DNA of 64,000 bases from Paraphoma chrysanthemicola (GCA_020744225.1 JAGMWG010000009.1:1116001-1180000); one strand, 5' to 3'. Numbered from the stretch's first letter, positions 9,953 through 21,702 are shown. Numbers and translations are program-made. The notes: generated by a model from the letters alone, not told the origin.

Positions 9953-12163
9953 CTACATCTCTAGCGTCTCGGCAAGCACATCGTCCGTTGCCTTTTCTGA
10001 CAGCATCATGGTTGGCAGCACCGGGAATCCACCTGGCACCTTTGGGAAGCTGCTTGCGTCAACGACCCTCAGTCTCTCGACCCCACGCACGCGGAATTTG
10101 CTATCGAGTACAGCCATCTTGTCGTTATCAGCACCAATTCTAACACTGCTGCTGGCATGATGACTGTACGCCTGCTCCTTGATGTACGTCTTCTGAGACT
10201 CGACAGTGCAGTTCTGCTTGCCAATCACGCCCTCACATGGATGTAATTCGCTAAACGGGGCGAGAGAATTGGGTGCAGAAGCATCGACTTTGGAGAGCCA
10301 TGATCGTACCCATTCCACGCCTTCGTATATGGCTTGGATGTCTTTGTCGGAGCCCGCGTCCTTGAAGAAGTTGAGGTTGATGACAGGCATATCGCGGGGG
10401 TCGGCGGATCGTAGCTCAACCACACCGGCTTGAGAGCGTGGGTTAATGTGTACCAGGGCACACTCATATTGACTGGGCCCGTAGGTCTCGTTGAAGAATG
10501 GCGGGCGATTGGGAAAGCCTGGCCAGAAGCCCTCAAACGCAAAGGAACCACACCACATGTAGATGTCGCGTATAGCACCCTGAGACGTCTTCCAGAAGTT
10601 GGGAAAGATCTCCGACATGCCTGTAACGGTACGCTTACCGAGGGAGAGGATGCCGGCTTCATAATTATCGGCCATGGATCGACCGACTCCGGGACTGTCA
10701 ACGACGAGTGGAATCTTGAATTTTGCAAGCTGCTCCTTTGGTCCAATCCCTGAAAGAAGCAGCAGCTGGGGAGAGTTGAACGCTCCTCCAGACACGATGA
10801 CCTCCTTTGAGGCAAAGACTTTACCGGTGACTCCTTTGTCGGCCGAATTGTATCGAGGATCCGCGCTATACATACTCTTGCCTTGGAGGTATTCAACGCC
10901 AACAGCCTTGGGTTTCTTTCCCTTGTTGTCAAATATGATCTTGGTGGCAAGAGTGTCAAGCGAGATTTTGAGCGGGTATTTGCCTCCTTTGGCTGTATCC
11001 CGGGCGTAGTATCCAGGTGACGACCTGCGTCCATTCGGGTTGATATGGCTGACGCCTCCGAATGGCCCCACAAGATTGTCGCGATTGGGCTGGTTGCCAT
11101 TCATGTCGCGTTGAAGAAGCCTGGACGTATCCGAGGCTTGGAATCCAGCGGCTTGAGCGGCAAGCTCGCTGAGCTGTTTGGCGTCCGCGCTTGTCGCGAA
11201 TCCCGGGTCCAACATTGTCATGTCGAGCCAGCCATCATGACCATGTTTGTAAGTGCTGTTGTAGTGTACCTTCTCAAGGCGCACCAAGTATTTTCGCATA
11301 CTCTCATGAGACCATGTCTTATCTCCTGTGAGCTCGGCAATTTCATCCCAATCCGCGTCGTTTAGGTTCATTGTAAGGCCTTTCACTACAGTCAGCTAGT
11401 CATCCTTCATCATCGTCGGAGTAGACAATTCTTATTATTATAGAAGCCCACTTGTTTAATATGGTTTCAGAGTGAAGATGTCTTGCCTTACTTACATCCG
11501 TTATGCATTGCACAGCCTCCAAGCGTACCGGCTCGAGGATAGTACTGTGATCTAGTTAGCAGATGCGATGATCTGGATGAGGCTTTATCTGACGATGCCT
11601 TCTGGCGTTGCCCCTGTTAGTGGATCGACTCCGACATAGAATCCACCATCTGGCTTACGCCAAGTTCGATGGAGGTACCGCGCTTCTCGGGCATCGTCAT
11701 CGGAGTGTCTCACGAAGAAGTCCCTGTCATAGTTATTAGAACTCCATAGCACTCATCACTTTTACTTAGAGAATGTCATTCATACCAGCGTGTCGCAGGG
11801 TCGTTGCCAGCGGCATTGAAATTGATCCATTGCGAAACATTCACTGTTGTTAGATCAGCTTGCGTTCATCATGCAGGCTTCGAATCAGTGTGCCATACCA
11901 TTCTCAGTTTCATCGCCACTTATATACGTGAACATGAAGCATTAGCACAAGTTATTATTTCCTTGAGATTATGGTCAAAATACGCACCCTGCTTCTAGTA
12001 ACAGCACAGAGTGACCAGCCCGAGCAAGATTTGAGGCAAGCGGCGCGCCACCCGGCCCAGAGCCCACAACAATGTATTCAAAAGTCGCGTTCTCAATCGA
12101 AGCTGCCGTAGCAACAGCTTTGAGGCTTACAGCTGCAGCGAGTAATGCTAGACGCGATAACAT
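9953..12163 (-). CDS. Secreted GMC-family FAD oxidoreductase (621 aa)
   Basis: Glucose-methanol-choline family flavoenzyme that oxidises alcohol or sugar substrates, probably extracellular. Exons from 5' are 12163-11988, 11918-11899 (20 nt), 11843-11786, 11723-11594, 11544-11496 and 11385-9953. All phases agree. Residues 1-20 are a signal peptide (MLSRLALLAAAVSLKAVATA). The FAD-binding GSGPGG is at 34-39, followed by LLLEAG. The substrate-side signature YYPRAGTLGGC is present, and the GMC second signature is GGAFNSPQLLLLSGIG. The catalytic histidine is probably His554 (SHHASSSVRIG). The usual second catalytic His/Asn position, just after the final Gly-Gly, is Phe598 (GGFPVLPT), as in some fungal GMC clades. 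It lies tail-to-tail with the rhodopsin-domain gene, with 118 bp between stops. The substrate cannot be assigned. Confidence 0.92.
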
Positions 12164-13369
12164 GGCTATGAAGAAATGAGTTTTTAAGGCTCGAAAGGTT
12201 GATCTAGTGATGGAAGAAACTTACGAAGATGTCTTGAATGTATACAGAAATGGACCCCAGCGTATTACTGGGATTCCTACGCCCCTTCCATCCCTGGGGA
12301 CCGGATATGCAGGCACAAAGTACAATGCATTTGCCAAGCCGGTAAGACTTCGCAACCTCGGAATCCACTAGACCAGCAGATTAGAATGCTTGGTCAATAG
12401 TGTTGGACGCGCAGCAGTGCAACAACTCGCTTACACGGTGAGGATGCTCGTTCTCCGTTATAGCACCAAGATTTACGCCCGATGGTAAAGTATGTTGCCA
12501 ACTATGTCGCGGGGAACTTACTCACTTATCAGCGTGCATGCTCAAAGGGGAAGACAACAGGTCGTAGGCCTGATCAGACATGTGCAAGCATCGCACTTGA
12601 ATCTCACATGTGTAACCAGCAGTCGAATATCCAAGTTCATCGGTGAGTTCGTCTTCATGTTTCTGACAAGGCTTCATAGACCAAGTGTCGCCTCACAAAC
12701 GCGGACGTGCGACCAATTCTGAGGTTGCAGCAGACTGCATTTGTTGAGACAATGATCTCCTGAATCCATCTCAAATCTGATGTGGGGCATGTGGAGTTGT
12801 ACTTAAAGGCTAAATATGATCGGCTATGTGCTCTGGCTATTCGGCCATGCACCTTGCATAGTAGTGTCCTAAAGAGTCACTACGAACTTCTAATAACACA
12901 AGCTGGATACACTTATGTGCTACTAGAAATAAATAGTTGTATTCCTATAGAGGCTTTTAAACTTTTACTGGTGATATGCTACGGTTATAAAGAGATGCAG
13001 AGACCTCTAGGAACCGCTGACTCATAACAACCGGCCGAACTGCAAAAGCGAGCGGCCGAATGTATCTTGCCTACTTAATCGGTGAGCATTAATGAACCAG
13101 TACCTCAGATAGAGAATAGTCTGCGATGATTCTGACGGCGTATGAGTTTCCATGACACACGGTGCATTGCTCATCATCACAGCATATTCAAACTAGCATG
13201 AACGAGATTGAAATAGCCGTGCGTAACGAGAGCCGTGGAAGATAAGACGTTTAGGGTGGCGGTACGATTTGCATTTTCCTCCTGTACTGATCAGAACGTC
13301 CATTGCATGTTCCTTCTAGCCATCAACATCAGGACCATAACACCAAAGAACCACCGTAAAAGCGTTGAA
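12164..13369. other. Intergenic, GMC promoter and degraded sequence
   Basis: 5' flank of the GMC gene, then moderately AT-rich sequence around 12780-13010 with no coding frame (longest 81 codons, no family motif). It may contain an old transposon relic, but nothing identifiable remains. Confidence 0.4.
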
Positions 13370-15926
13370 CTAAACCACCGCCAGTATTACAAATATCATT
13401 GCCAATACCACTTTGCTTGAGTGACCAAAGCCAAGCTCTTTGAATTGCAAAGGTGCGGTCAAGACATTCGCGGCACCGGTCTGTCGAGCTGGACTATCGC
13501 TAGACTGTGTGCTGGGTGTTGGTCTGGGATTTCCGGTCGGCCTGGTTCCATTTACCGATCCTGTTCCATTACCCACTATGTCAGGAAATAGAGAGCTTGT
13601 ATTGGCATCGAGTACAATCCAATTTCTGACCAATGCAGTTCCGTTCATCACTGTCTCCCATTGCTCTTCTGTGCATTGGTCTCGATCGAGAACATAGCAC
13701 TGTGACCCAGGATCCTTGACCGGCTCGTTTGTGATGTTGTATACGTCTCGGGGACCTTTGGTCGCATAATCTGGGTGCTCTACAGTGGAAACACGACCCG
13801 TTGCAATGTCCAAATTGAACAGAGCGCGTTGAAAGATTTTGTATGCTCTGTGTTCGTGGCAAAAGGTCAGTGTAGATTCCACCGATCGTATACGTGGGAA
13901 AAGTGTGAAGCGTGAAGTACACAACAAGTAATACTGGCGGACCCAAAGGTGAAAGATTGTATACTTACGTCTCGGGTTGATAAGCTGGAACCTCGTGGCC
14001 AGCTTCGTACACACGCGTAAACGATAGGTTTCCTGGCATGGGCGTGTGAGTATAGCGAATCACTGCCAGTTCTTCCAAGTTTCGTGGCATACTAACCGTA
14101 CTGGCGCACCTGTCCACCCACGTAGCTGCTGTTTACCACGACATCCGAGTATCCGGCCGACGCAAATGAAGTTGCATTGGTGAATGGTATCGCAAGAGAA
14201 AGTAACTCGCCTCCATACCAGTTCTGAACGCAAGTGTATCGAGTCAGCCTCTGTAGTGTCCGGGTATTAATCAGTGGGTTCTCTTACACAGGCGTAGTCA
14301 CGGTCCCCATACACGAGGGTGACCTTGATGCCCTCCTCAAGTAAGTATGCCAGATCTTCCTTCCAACCAGGTCGAGGGTAATCGCCTATGTTACGGAAGG
14401 CCCGTGCAACTGCGGAATTTGACTGTGTCCAGTTTAGAGGAATGCCTAGCTCTTGCTGAACATGTGGTTGATTTAGCCATCCCTCGTACCATGGTGGAGG
14501 GAAGGATGCAGCGCCAGGTACTGATATGTCGTAGTAGTTCAAATCAGTATCAAAGTACGGGTCGCGGATGTTTGCTGTACACAATGTCTCGGCAGCTTCG
14601 CACGCTTTATTGACGGACTCGTTGAATCCTTGGTTGGTTGGATCGTAAGCGAGACTGAGATTTCGACATATCTCGATCTGATCGAGACAACCACCACTGC
14701 GGTACAGATCATCTATCACATCTTCATAACGTGATGCGTTGACGGCTTTTATACCATAGGTATTGTTGTACATCATTCTTGGGTAGGCGGGCCATTGCAC
14801 ATATCTATCCTGCAAATTGTAATGCGGAGTCAATAAACAGCACCAGTGAGTGGAGGAACGGGGCTGCTTTATACGTACGATACAGCCATTAATAATTAGG
14901 AGCGTGTCCAAATTTAAGACATGGGTTTTCCCCCGCTCATTCCAAGTTTCATTTAGTATTTGTTCGTTTTGCTCTTGAAAGTAGGTGGCAAAGGCCGGGC
15001 CTAGAAATTGACGTGTATGTCAGTGAGATTGCGCGGGCGACACTGACGCAATGAGGTACTCACCGTAGCGACCTCCGTAACTTTCAGTCGCTATAGAGAT
15101 TCTGTTATCGTTTGGCTTATGCTGTGGAAACTCTTGGAACCAAACTTGGGCGAAGTGCCACAGCGCGCGGGCCGAATTTTCTGTCCCTCTTGTTGTTAGA
15201 TTAAAATTTTGGCTGGCATAGGTGCCAACATAAAAACTGTTGTTCTGGGTGGGAACTCCGGACGAGAAATTGGCGACCTTCACTGCTCCCGTGTCGATAT
15301 TGTTTGTGATATTAGTAAGCTTATCATAACTCATACCGACCTGCACTGGTTGATCAAGGTAGAGCATGTTGACTAATCTGTGTCAGCACTGACCTGACGA
15401 ACAACGATAGTGCTGCGTGTTGCTCCATGATCGTCTTTGCATATCATACCTTCATTGTTCCATGACCATTCATTTAAGGTCGTAGAATTCGAATCGGAAT
15501 TGATAAAACAAGGTCCGTTCTCTCGAAGAAGCCCGACCATTGAGCTAGAACCAGGCCCTCCGTTCATCCAGATCGAGAGTGGCGCGTTTGCTGGGTCTTT
15601 CCGTGACTCGAAGAACCAAAAGAAGGTATTGATTTCGTAGGTCTGATTCACCACTCCAAGGTCCGCCAAAGCTCCCGCCGGAAGATGAACATAACCTGAG
15701 TAGCTTCGCACGCCATCTGTCGTCTCGCAGAGATCATTCTGGTTTCTTCAGTATATGAGCCAGCACAGAGGACTTGTGGCTTTACCTCTTTGTACGAGAT
15801 TCTAATACCGTCCTCAATATTCGACTCTATAATGGTCACATTCTCAGGCGGTGGAGGAAATTGTCCAAAAACAAGCCCAGCGACAGTCCCGATCACCCCG
15901 CCGGCAAGAGCTTTGTAGAGAAGCAT
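13370..15926 (-). CDS. Serine carboxypeptidase, peptidase family S10 (683 aa)
   Basis: Secretory serine carboxypeptidase that removes C-terminal residues from peptides. Eight exons from 5': 15926-15786, 15738-15450, 15372-15064, 15000-14879, 14809-14288, 14223-14097, 14032-13969 and 13847-13370. The join restores the family blocks LCETTDGVRSYSGYVHLP, WMNGGPGSSS and NMLYLDQPVQVGMSYD. The catalytic triad reads Ser241 (ESYGGRY), Asp458 (VYGDRDYAC) and His516 (EAGHEVPAYQPE). A signal-like hydrophobic N-terminus is followed by a proline run, and many N-glycosylation sequons are present. The last ~100 residues are Ser/Thr/Pro-rich and end in a hydrophobic stretch (VVLAMIFVILAVV), which suggests a GPI anchor or a C-terminal membrane helix. 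That places the enzyme at the cell surface rather than in the vacuole. Confidence 0.94.
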
Positions 15927-17210
15927 TGCTGTGGTCCTCCAAAAGTACTAAGCTTCGTGTGGGACACTGCTATCTGCGCTTTATCTCCATCCTGATATGC
16001 CTCGGAACAATCGCTGCAGCCTGTCGACATGAAAGGCTTCATGCACATTGGTATCGGCAGACAAGCGTATTGTTACTGAGCTGCCTTGTTCAGCTTTAGC
16101 GCAACGGTGACTGCAGGGACGTCAACTTCAGGCGCCCTGTAAATGACGCTGATCATAGATCAACACGGCGTAACGCGCGGGGCAGGGTACATAGCCAAGG
16201 CACTACCAAGACACCAAGTGAGCTTTTGTAAAGTCTTGACATGCCCGACAAAGCTTTTGTGACAAGGTCGACTTTGCACTCTCAAGTGGGCAGGTGCACC
16301 TGCTCTAAGATAAGACTCCCATGCATTTCGTACACGAAAACGTCTGGGACTGCACTTTAATAGGTCAGATGATGCAATCCTGGAGGCCGTCGCACGGGTC
16401 TGAAGCTTTGGCGGATGCTTCGTATGGCTCTGAAACTGTCTGGTTTGTTGCATTCAAGGAGATATTCTAAACTCTAACAGAACCTGCATTTATCCGCATT
16501 GCACGTAAATTCAGCCTGGTCATGGAAGCGATTGTTTCCTTGGACATGACAGTTCTGGTGTAAATACTAAAGCAGCAGACTAAAGCTGAAGGATACACAG
16601 TTAGAAGTGTCCACGAGGTCTTGGAATATGAATCGAACGGTCTGGTAGCAAGCGAAGATCTAGTGTAAGAATTGCATCGCAAATGACTCCATCATCTGTG
16701 GTCCTCTGAGGTGCCAAGTATGCTTCTCCGTGCTTTACTTAGTAAGAGTTGGATTTGTAGCACTAAGATGATAGCAATTAGAACTCTAATCTGCAGTTCG
16801 TCTTACATCTTGGTTCCGTTGCGTGGACGCGCTGATGCACACCTGTCTCTCTCTCTTCGCCCAGAAATACAATCCGCAATCGCACTGACATGATCGTAGA
16901 GTGTGGCACCAAAGGTCAGGTCTGATGTGTCGCTCAACTGAAGCGACAAGGATGGTTTCGTGCATGAAATACACCTACAGTAGGAAGAAAAGGCAGAACA
17001 GGAACCACCTACTGCCCCAAAGAGATCCGCAGCTACGCGCCACAGAACGCCAGACCAAATACGCCAGCCTCGTCCGAAGATGTGATCAATCAGAACCCGG
17101 CAACCCAACGAAGAATCCGCGGGTGAACAGCCACCTCCTGTTCGGTGCAGCACCCTAGGGTTCACAAGAATTGAAATTGGGTATCTCCAAAAGTGAATAC
17201 GCCGAGGAGC
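15927..17210. other. Intergenic, no gene recognised
   Basis: 5' flank of the carboxypeptidase and 3' flank of CENP-A. Short open frames (for example 16803-17165 minus) carry no motif. Nothing else seen. Confidence 0.5.
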
Positions 17211-17789
17211 TCAAACAGGAGCTCCCCACGCCGCGCGCAACCGACGGGCAAGCTGTATGTCTTTCTGCTGAATGGTAACGCGCTTGGCGTGGATGGCGCA
17301 TAGATTCGCATCGTGGAAGAGATTGACGAGAAAAGCCTCGGTGGCCTCTTGTAAGGCCATAATGGCCTGGCTTTGCCATCGGCTGGGACCATCTTCAGTG
17401 GTGACTGTTTGAGCAATTTCTCGGACCTGGCACTTGTTACTAGGCGGCTACTAAACAGGCGCGAACATCAAGAAAACGTACAAGTCGCTGAAACGGAAGC
17501 TTGAGAAGGAGCAGATCGGTCGACTTCTGGTAGCGGCGAATCTCGCGCAGCGCGACGGTGCCGGGCTTGTATCGCTTCTTCGCTCGGTCAGGCGCAGGCC
17601 CTGCCTGTCCCACTATGTCGCGTCAGTCGCGGAGTCTGAAAGCACCAATGTAACGGGTGCAAACGTACGCCTCTTGCCCGACTCTCTTCGCGATCCGGTG
17701 CTGGGTCTGCCGCCTCGCGACCCGGTGCTCGCTCGTCCTCCTCGCGACGGGCGCGCCTTGTTGCGCCTGGTTGGTGTCTTCGGAGGCAT
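17211..17789 (-). CDS. cenpA: Centromeric histone H3 variant CENP-A (155 aa)
   Basis: Histone H3 variant that replaces H3 in centromeric nucleosomes and marks kinetochore assembly (CSE4/CENP-A/Cnp1). Exons are 17789-17669, 17612-17482 and 17426-17211. The introns carry gtacgt donors and tag/cag acceptors, and the phases match. The histone fold starts at residue ~53 (KRYKPGTVALREIRRYQKST). It differs from canonical H3 in the way CENP-A does. Loop 1 is longer and carries a tryptophan (TEDGPSRWQSQ, Trp101), the helix is LLLLKLPFQRLVREIAQ, and the C-terminus is LRAAWGAPV rather than LRGERA. The 50-residue N-tail is Arg/Ser/Gly-rich, unlike the H3 tail, and holds a tandem duplication (GGRASTGSR, GGRPSTGSR). 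It is divergently arranged with Derlin. Confidence 0.95.
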
Positions 17790-18393
17790 TGTGTCTAGGG
17801 TGAGTCCAGGTCAATTGCAAGGCTTTGGATCGTAACGTGTCGAATCGTGCCCGAGGTCGCAATGGGGCTGGCAAAATCGGTGGTCCAGGTGGACTTTGAG
17901 GCCCCGGCGCGTCGAGTGCACGAAAAGTCGCGGTAGCTGTCGAGCGCGTCTGTTACTCACTCGCTGTCGGCAGCGCAGGGTCGCAGTCTTCTGAGGCGAC
18001 AGTCGAATTTTCAAGAATATGGGCACGACGGTGAAAGCAGCGTGCAATTGCACATGCGGGCGGGCATCCTCCTTAGTGTTTGGCTGGGGATGGCCGTAGG
18101 GGACCAAGGCGAGGGGCTGGGGAATGTGGCTGGTAGGGCTGGAGCTCGGGCCACGTCAATGCTGCTGGGGAAACTGCGACTGCGTGCTGATTAGATAGCC
18201 GCTTGGCGGGCCACCGGACAAGTTACGTAGCCACATGGAGCAACAGCTCACCACGGACAGCCCCATGCTGGGCGCATAGCACTCCACCTGTCCTTTCGCT
18301 GCCAATATAGACTGCTTACCGCACCCGCACTCGACTGCATTTGGAGCCGTGTTTTCAGCACATTCAACCCGACCGCACAAGCTGCACACGACC
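17790..18393. promoter_or_regulatory. Shared divergent promoter, CENP-A / Derlin
   Basis: The 604 bp between head-to-head start codons. It is GC-rich in the middle and I see no TATA box. An upstream ATG at 18349 is in frame with Derlin and would add 15 residues; the ATG at 18394 (MANVLGGGDG) is preferred. Bidirectional use is inferred. Confidence 0.4.
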
Positions 18394-19243
18394 ATGGCCA
18401 ACGTACTGGGCGGCGGGGACGGCATGATGGGCGGCTTTCCGCTTGAGCAATGGTTCTACGAGATGCCCGTCTGTACAAGATGGTGGATGACGGCAGCGCT
18501 GAGCGCAAGTGTTCTGGTGCAGTGCCACATCATATCGCCGTTCCAGCTCTTTTATAGCGTCCGCACTGTCTTCTTCAAGAGTCAGGTACTTTCGCTTGCA
18601 CAATTACCTGTTGGCGACGCGCTTACGCTGTAGCAGTACTGGCGACTCATCACAACCTTCTTCTACTTTGGACCACTTAGTCTCGACCTACTCTACCACA
18701 TTTTCTTCCTCCAGCGCTATTCCCGGCTTCTCGAGGAGTCGTCTGGACGCTCACCAGCACATTTCTCATGGCTGTTGACATTCGCCTCATCACTGCTTTT
18801 ATGCATAGCGCCCATGTTCTCTATGGCCTTTCTGGGCTCGGCGCTCAGCAGCACACTCATCTACATTTGGAGTCGGAAGAACCCGGACACCATGTTGAGC
18901 TTCCTGGGCCTTCTTGTTTTCAAAGCCCCGTATCTTCCATGGGTCTTACTTATCTTCAGTTTGATTATGCACGGCACCGTTCCAAAAGACGAAATGTGTG
19001 GTATCGTGGTCGGTCATAGTGAGTTGTTTTCTGGTGTGGTGGTGAAGCCATCCAAGCTGACGAATGACAGTCTGGTACTATTTCAACGACATCTACCCGC
19101 CACTGCACGAAGGCCACAGCCCTCTAGATCCACCCGCGTGGTGGATCCGCTTGATCGAAGGCCGGCCCGTGCCAGTAGAGGAAGAGCCTGTGGAGGAAGC
19201 AGACAACAGCGATCAAGCCACAGAGGGGACACAAGTGCAATAG
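18394..19243 (+). CDS. der1: Derlin, ER-associated degradation membrane protein (248 aa)
   Basis: Rhomboid-pseudoprotease-like ER protein that takes part in retrotranslocation of misfolded proteins together with the HRD1 ligase and Cdc48. Exons are 18394-18585, 18637-19018 and 19071-19243. The N-terminal segment (LEQWFYEMPVCTRWWMT) precedes the first helix. The family Trp-Arg signature is at residues 66-67 (QYWRLITTFFYFG), right after the first intron. Four to six hydrophobic helices follow, including SWLLTFASSLLLCI. After the last membrane segment (VWYYFNDIYPPLHEG) the tail is acidic (PVPVEEEPVEEADNSD) and faces the cytosol. Length is normal for fungal Derlins. There is no catalytic Ser/His pair, as expected for the family. 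Confidence 0.93.
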
Positions 19244-19879
19244 AGAAGCATGACGTGCATGGTAGGAGTTCAGTGAGCACTTGAAGCGTTTATGATACCC
19301 TGTCTATCTTCAATTCAATATCGAGGGCACTTGGACGGTTTTTTAAGCATCCTGTGTATCCTCACGTAGAAGTTCTGGCCACTCGCTCAAACGTCTGAGA
19401 TGTCACGTCTATGTTCAATGGTGTTTCAACGTTAGATGCTCATGATCTTAGGCCAATCTGTCCGTATTCAGACTACCAGCGACGACCGGAAGTCAGGGAC
19501 GCTCCACCAGATATCTGCCGTTTTGGTCTTGTTCCTCCGATCCCGCAAACCTGGGTCTGCACTTGAGGCTCTGTGTTCAGCCAATCGTACCGCTGATGTG
19601 CCTGCTATGCCGCAGATATGCTAGACCCAAACGGGCAGGCACCTCATTCAAGTTAGCATCCCCGCACGCATGCATATCACTACTCCAAACTTCGGACCAG
19701 GCGTTGTGGCAACGGAACGGACTTGGCCGACATCGTTGATAAGTGAGGGCAGCTGAAGGTACTTATGAGATAGGGTCCGACACTTTACGGCTGCACACTC
19801 GGCAACATACACTCCACGCAAAGTCGACTCTGAAGAGTCCTAGAGGCCTTCACGCACTTCTCGGGAGACGAACTTCACA
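19244..19879. other. Intergenic, promoter side of the S1/P1 nuclease
   Basis: No gene-like frame with motif. The last ~100 bp before 19880 is the likely leader of the nuclease gene. Nothing else seen. Confidence 0.45.
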
Positions 19880-20887
19880 ATGACCAATCTTAAACTTACA
19901 GTTTCCTTACTGGCTCTCTCAGGCTACGTTGATGCTTGGGGCTCCCTCGGTCACACTACAGTTGCTTATATCGCCCAAAACTTTGTGTGCGAGAAGACTG
20001 CCAAATTCGCCAAACAGTTGCTTAACGACACATCCGCCGCGTATCTTGCCAACGTTGCTACTTGGGCGGATAGCTACCGGAACGAGAAAGGTGGCGAATT
20101 CAGCTCCGTCTACCATTATATCGATGCCCTTGACAACCCACCGGAGAGCTGCAATATCGACTACGAGCGAGATTGCCCTGAAGAGGGTTGCATTGTTTCT
20201 GCCATCGCGAACTACTCCAGCCGAGCTTTTCAGAAAGAAGTTGGGATAGTCGAGCAACAGAAGGCTCTCAAATGGGTCATCCACTTCGTCGGAGATATCC
20301 ATCAGCCGCTCCACGTTGAGAACATCGCGGTTGGCGGCAACTTGATCAACGTGACATTTAACGGTGCCAAAACGAACCTCCACGCGATCTGGGATACTGC
20401 AATCCCACAAAAAGCGATCGGGAACTTTTCTCAAGCAACTGCCATGTCCTGGGCCGCCAATCTGACCTCGGAGATTAGACACGGCCAGTACAAGAAAGAG
20501 TCTCGTACTTGGCTAAAAGGAATTGACGCGGATGATGCGGTCGACAGCTCTCTCGTATGGGCGAGGGATGCCAACAAGTTCGTGTGTTCGACTGTGCTTC
20601 CCAATGGCCCAGACGCAGTATTCGCCCAGGAGCTATCAGGGGCCTACTACGAGACGGCGATCCCAGTTGTCAAAAAGCAGATTGCAAAGGCTGGCTTCCG
20701 GTTGGCTGCCTGGTTGGACGCCATCGTCGAGGCTGCGGATAAGCACGGCCATGGTAAGGGCCATGGCAAGGGGAATAAGTTGGCGACGAGAAGTGCCAAC
20801 CTAGAGCCATGGATGGAGGACGCGAGGCAAGCTCGAAGAGACTTTGGAGGCGACTGTGGTTGCGGTCCAGAAGAGCACGCGCATTGA
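19880..20887 (+). CDS. Secreted S1/P1-type nuclease (335 aa)
   Basis: Zinc-dependent nuclease that cleaves single-stranded DNA and RNA and removes 3' phosphates; secreted, used for nucleic-acid scavenging. Intronless. The signal peptide is residues 1-19 and cleavage would expose Trp20, whose free amino group is itself a zinc ligand in P1. All nine expected zinc ligands are in register: Trp20, His25, Asp63, His78, His134, Asp138, His144, His167 and Asp171 (WGSLGH, WADSY, YHYID, HFVGDIHQPLH, HAIWD). Paired cysteines (Cys90, Cys98, Cys103) fit the disulfide pattern. The C-terminus is extended by a His/Gly/Lys stretch (HGHGKGHGKG) and a Cys-rich end (DCGCGPEEHAH). This extension is not part of the catalytic fold and could bind metal. 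A complete, active enzyme is likely. Confidence 0.95.
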   Translation: MTNLKLTVSLLALSGYVDAWGSLGHTTVAYIAQNFVCEKTAKFAKQLLNDTSAAYLANVATWADSYRNEKGGEFSSVYHYIDALDNPPESCNIDYERDCPEEGCIVSAIANYSSRAFQKEVGIVEQQKALKWVIHFVGDIHQPLHVENIAVGGNLINVTFNGAKTNLHAIWDTAIPQKAIGNFSQATAMSWAANLTSEIRHGQYKKESRTWLKGIDADDAVDSSLVWARDANKFVCSTVLPNGPDAVFAQELSGAYYETAIPVVKKQIAKAGFRLAAWLDAIVEAADKHGHGKGHGKGNKLATRSANLEPWMEDARQARRDFGGDCGCGPEEHAH

Positions 20888-21702
20888 ACTGTTGTGTAGT
20901 CCTGTATAGATCAAGCACTTTATGGCGATCAAGCGTCGATTGAATACGGTCCTGAGGACATACAGTCTTCATTGTCAACAATAGACGTGGTCTGCATCAG
21001 GCTTCGCGATAGCTTATGGTTCTTTCCTCGCACCACCGCCAGTCTCGTCAAGGGTACCCGTTTGTTTCTGCAAGCATTGGAAAAGAGATTTTCTTTACTT
21101 CAGAAGACAAGGAAATCCTTTAAGAAAAAAACTTACATTGAGGATGTTCAGGATTCTGTAACACGGCAAAAGTACACGACAGAGTCAAGTAAGCGGATTG
21201 TGATGGAGCCGAGCGGGCATGATGTTAGTGTATCACCACGCCAGCCGTAGACAAGTTTGGGATCTAAATTGCCTCGGAGTTGCGCAAAGTCATGTGCCGT
21301 GCGTCACGTGGTTCCGCGTCTGCTGCCTGGCAACGCGTCAATGGCTACCCCTCCACTTGAGGCACCGGCTGCAGCGTGTTTCACTGCGATCCGCGAGTGC
21401 GTGCGCGTTTCCTGCACGCAAGACAATCCATCCGCTCTCTCTGATCCGTCGAGTGCAACTGCCTGAGAGAATTTGCCACCACCATCGTGACGGCGCGTCT
21501 TATTCGATCGCGGGCATCCTCTCGGCACGGGCCAGGGGCAGCATATCTGATTCACATCACCAACCTTATCTAGTGTGTTCTGTTCCTTTCCGCTCCTATC
21601 TGGCTACCACTTTGTCGTCGCGCTGCCGTCTCGCACTCCGCTCTTCTGTGGCTTCCCAGACTTCGATCGTGCCCTTCCCCGTTCACATCGCATAAGCACA
21701 CA
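20888..21702. other. Intergenic with E-box, upstream of RAD16
   Basis: 3' flank of the nuclease and promoter of RAD16. A palindromic cacgtg E-box lies at 21305-21310, about 390 bp before the RAD16 ATG. No further gene seen. Confidence 0.45.
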
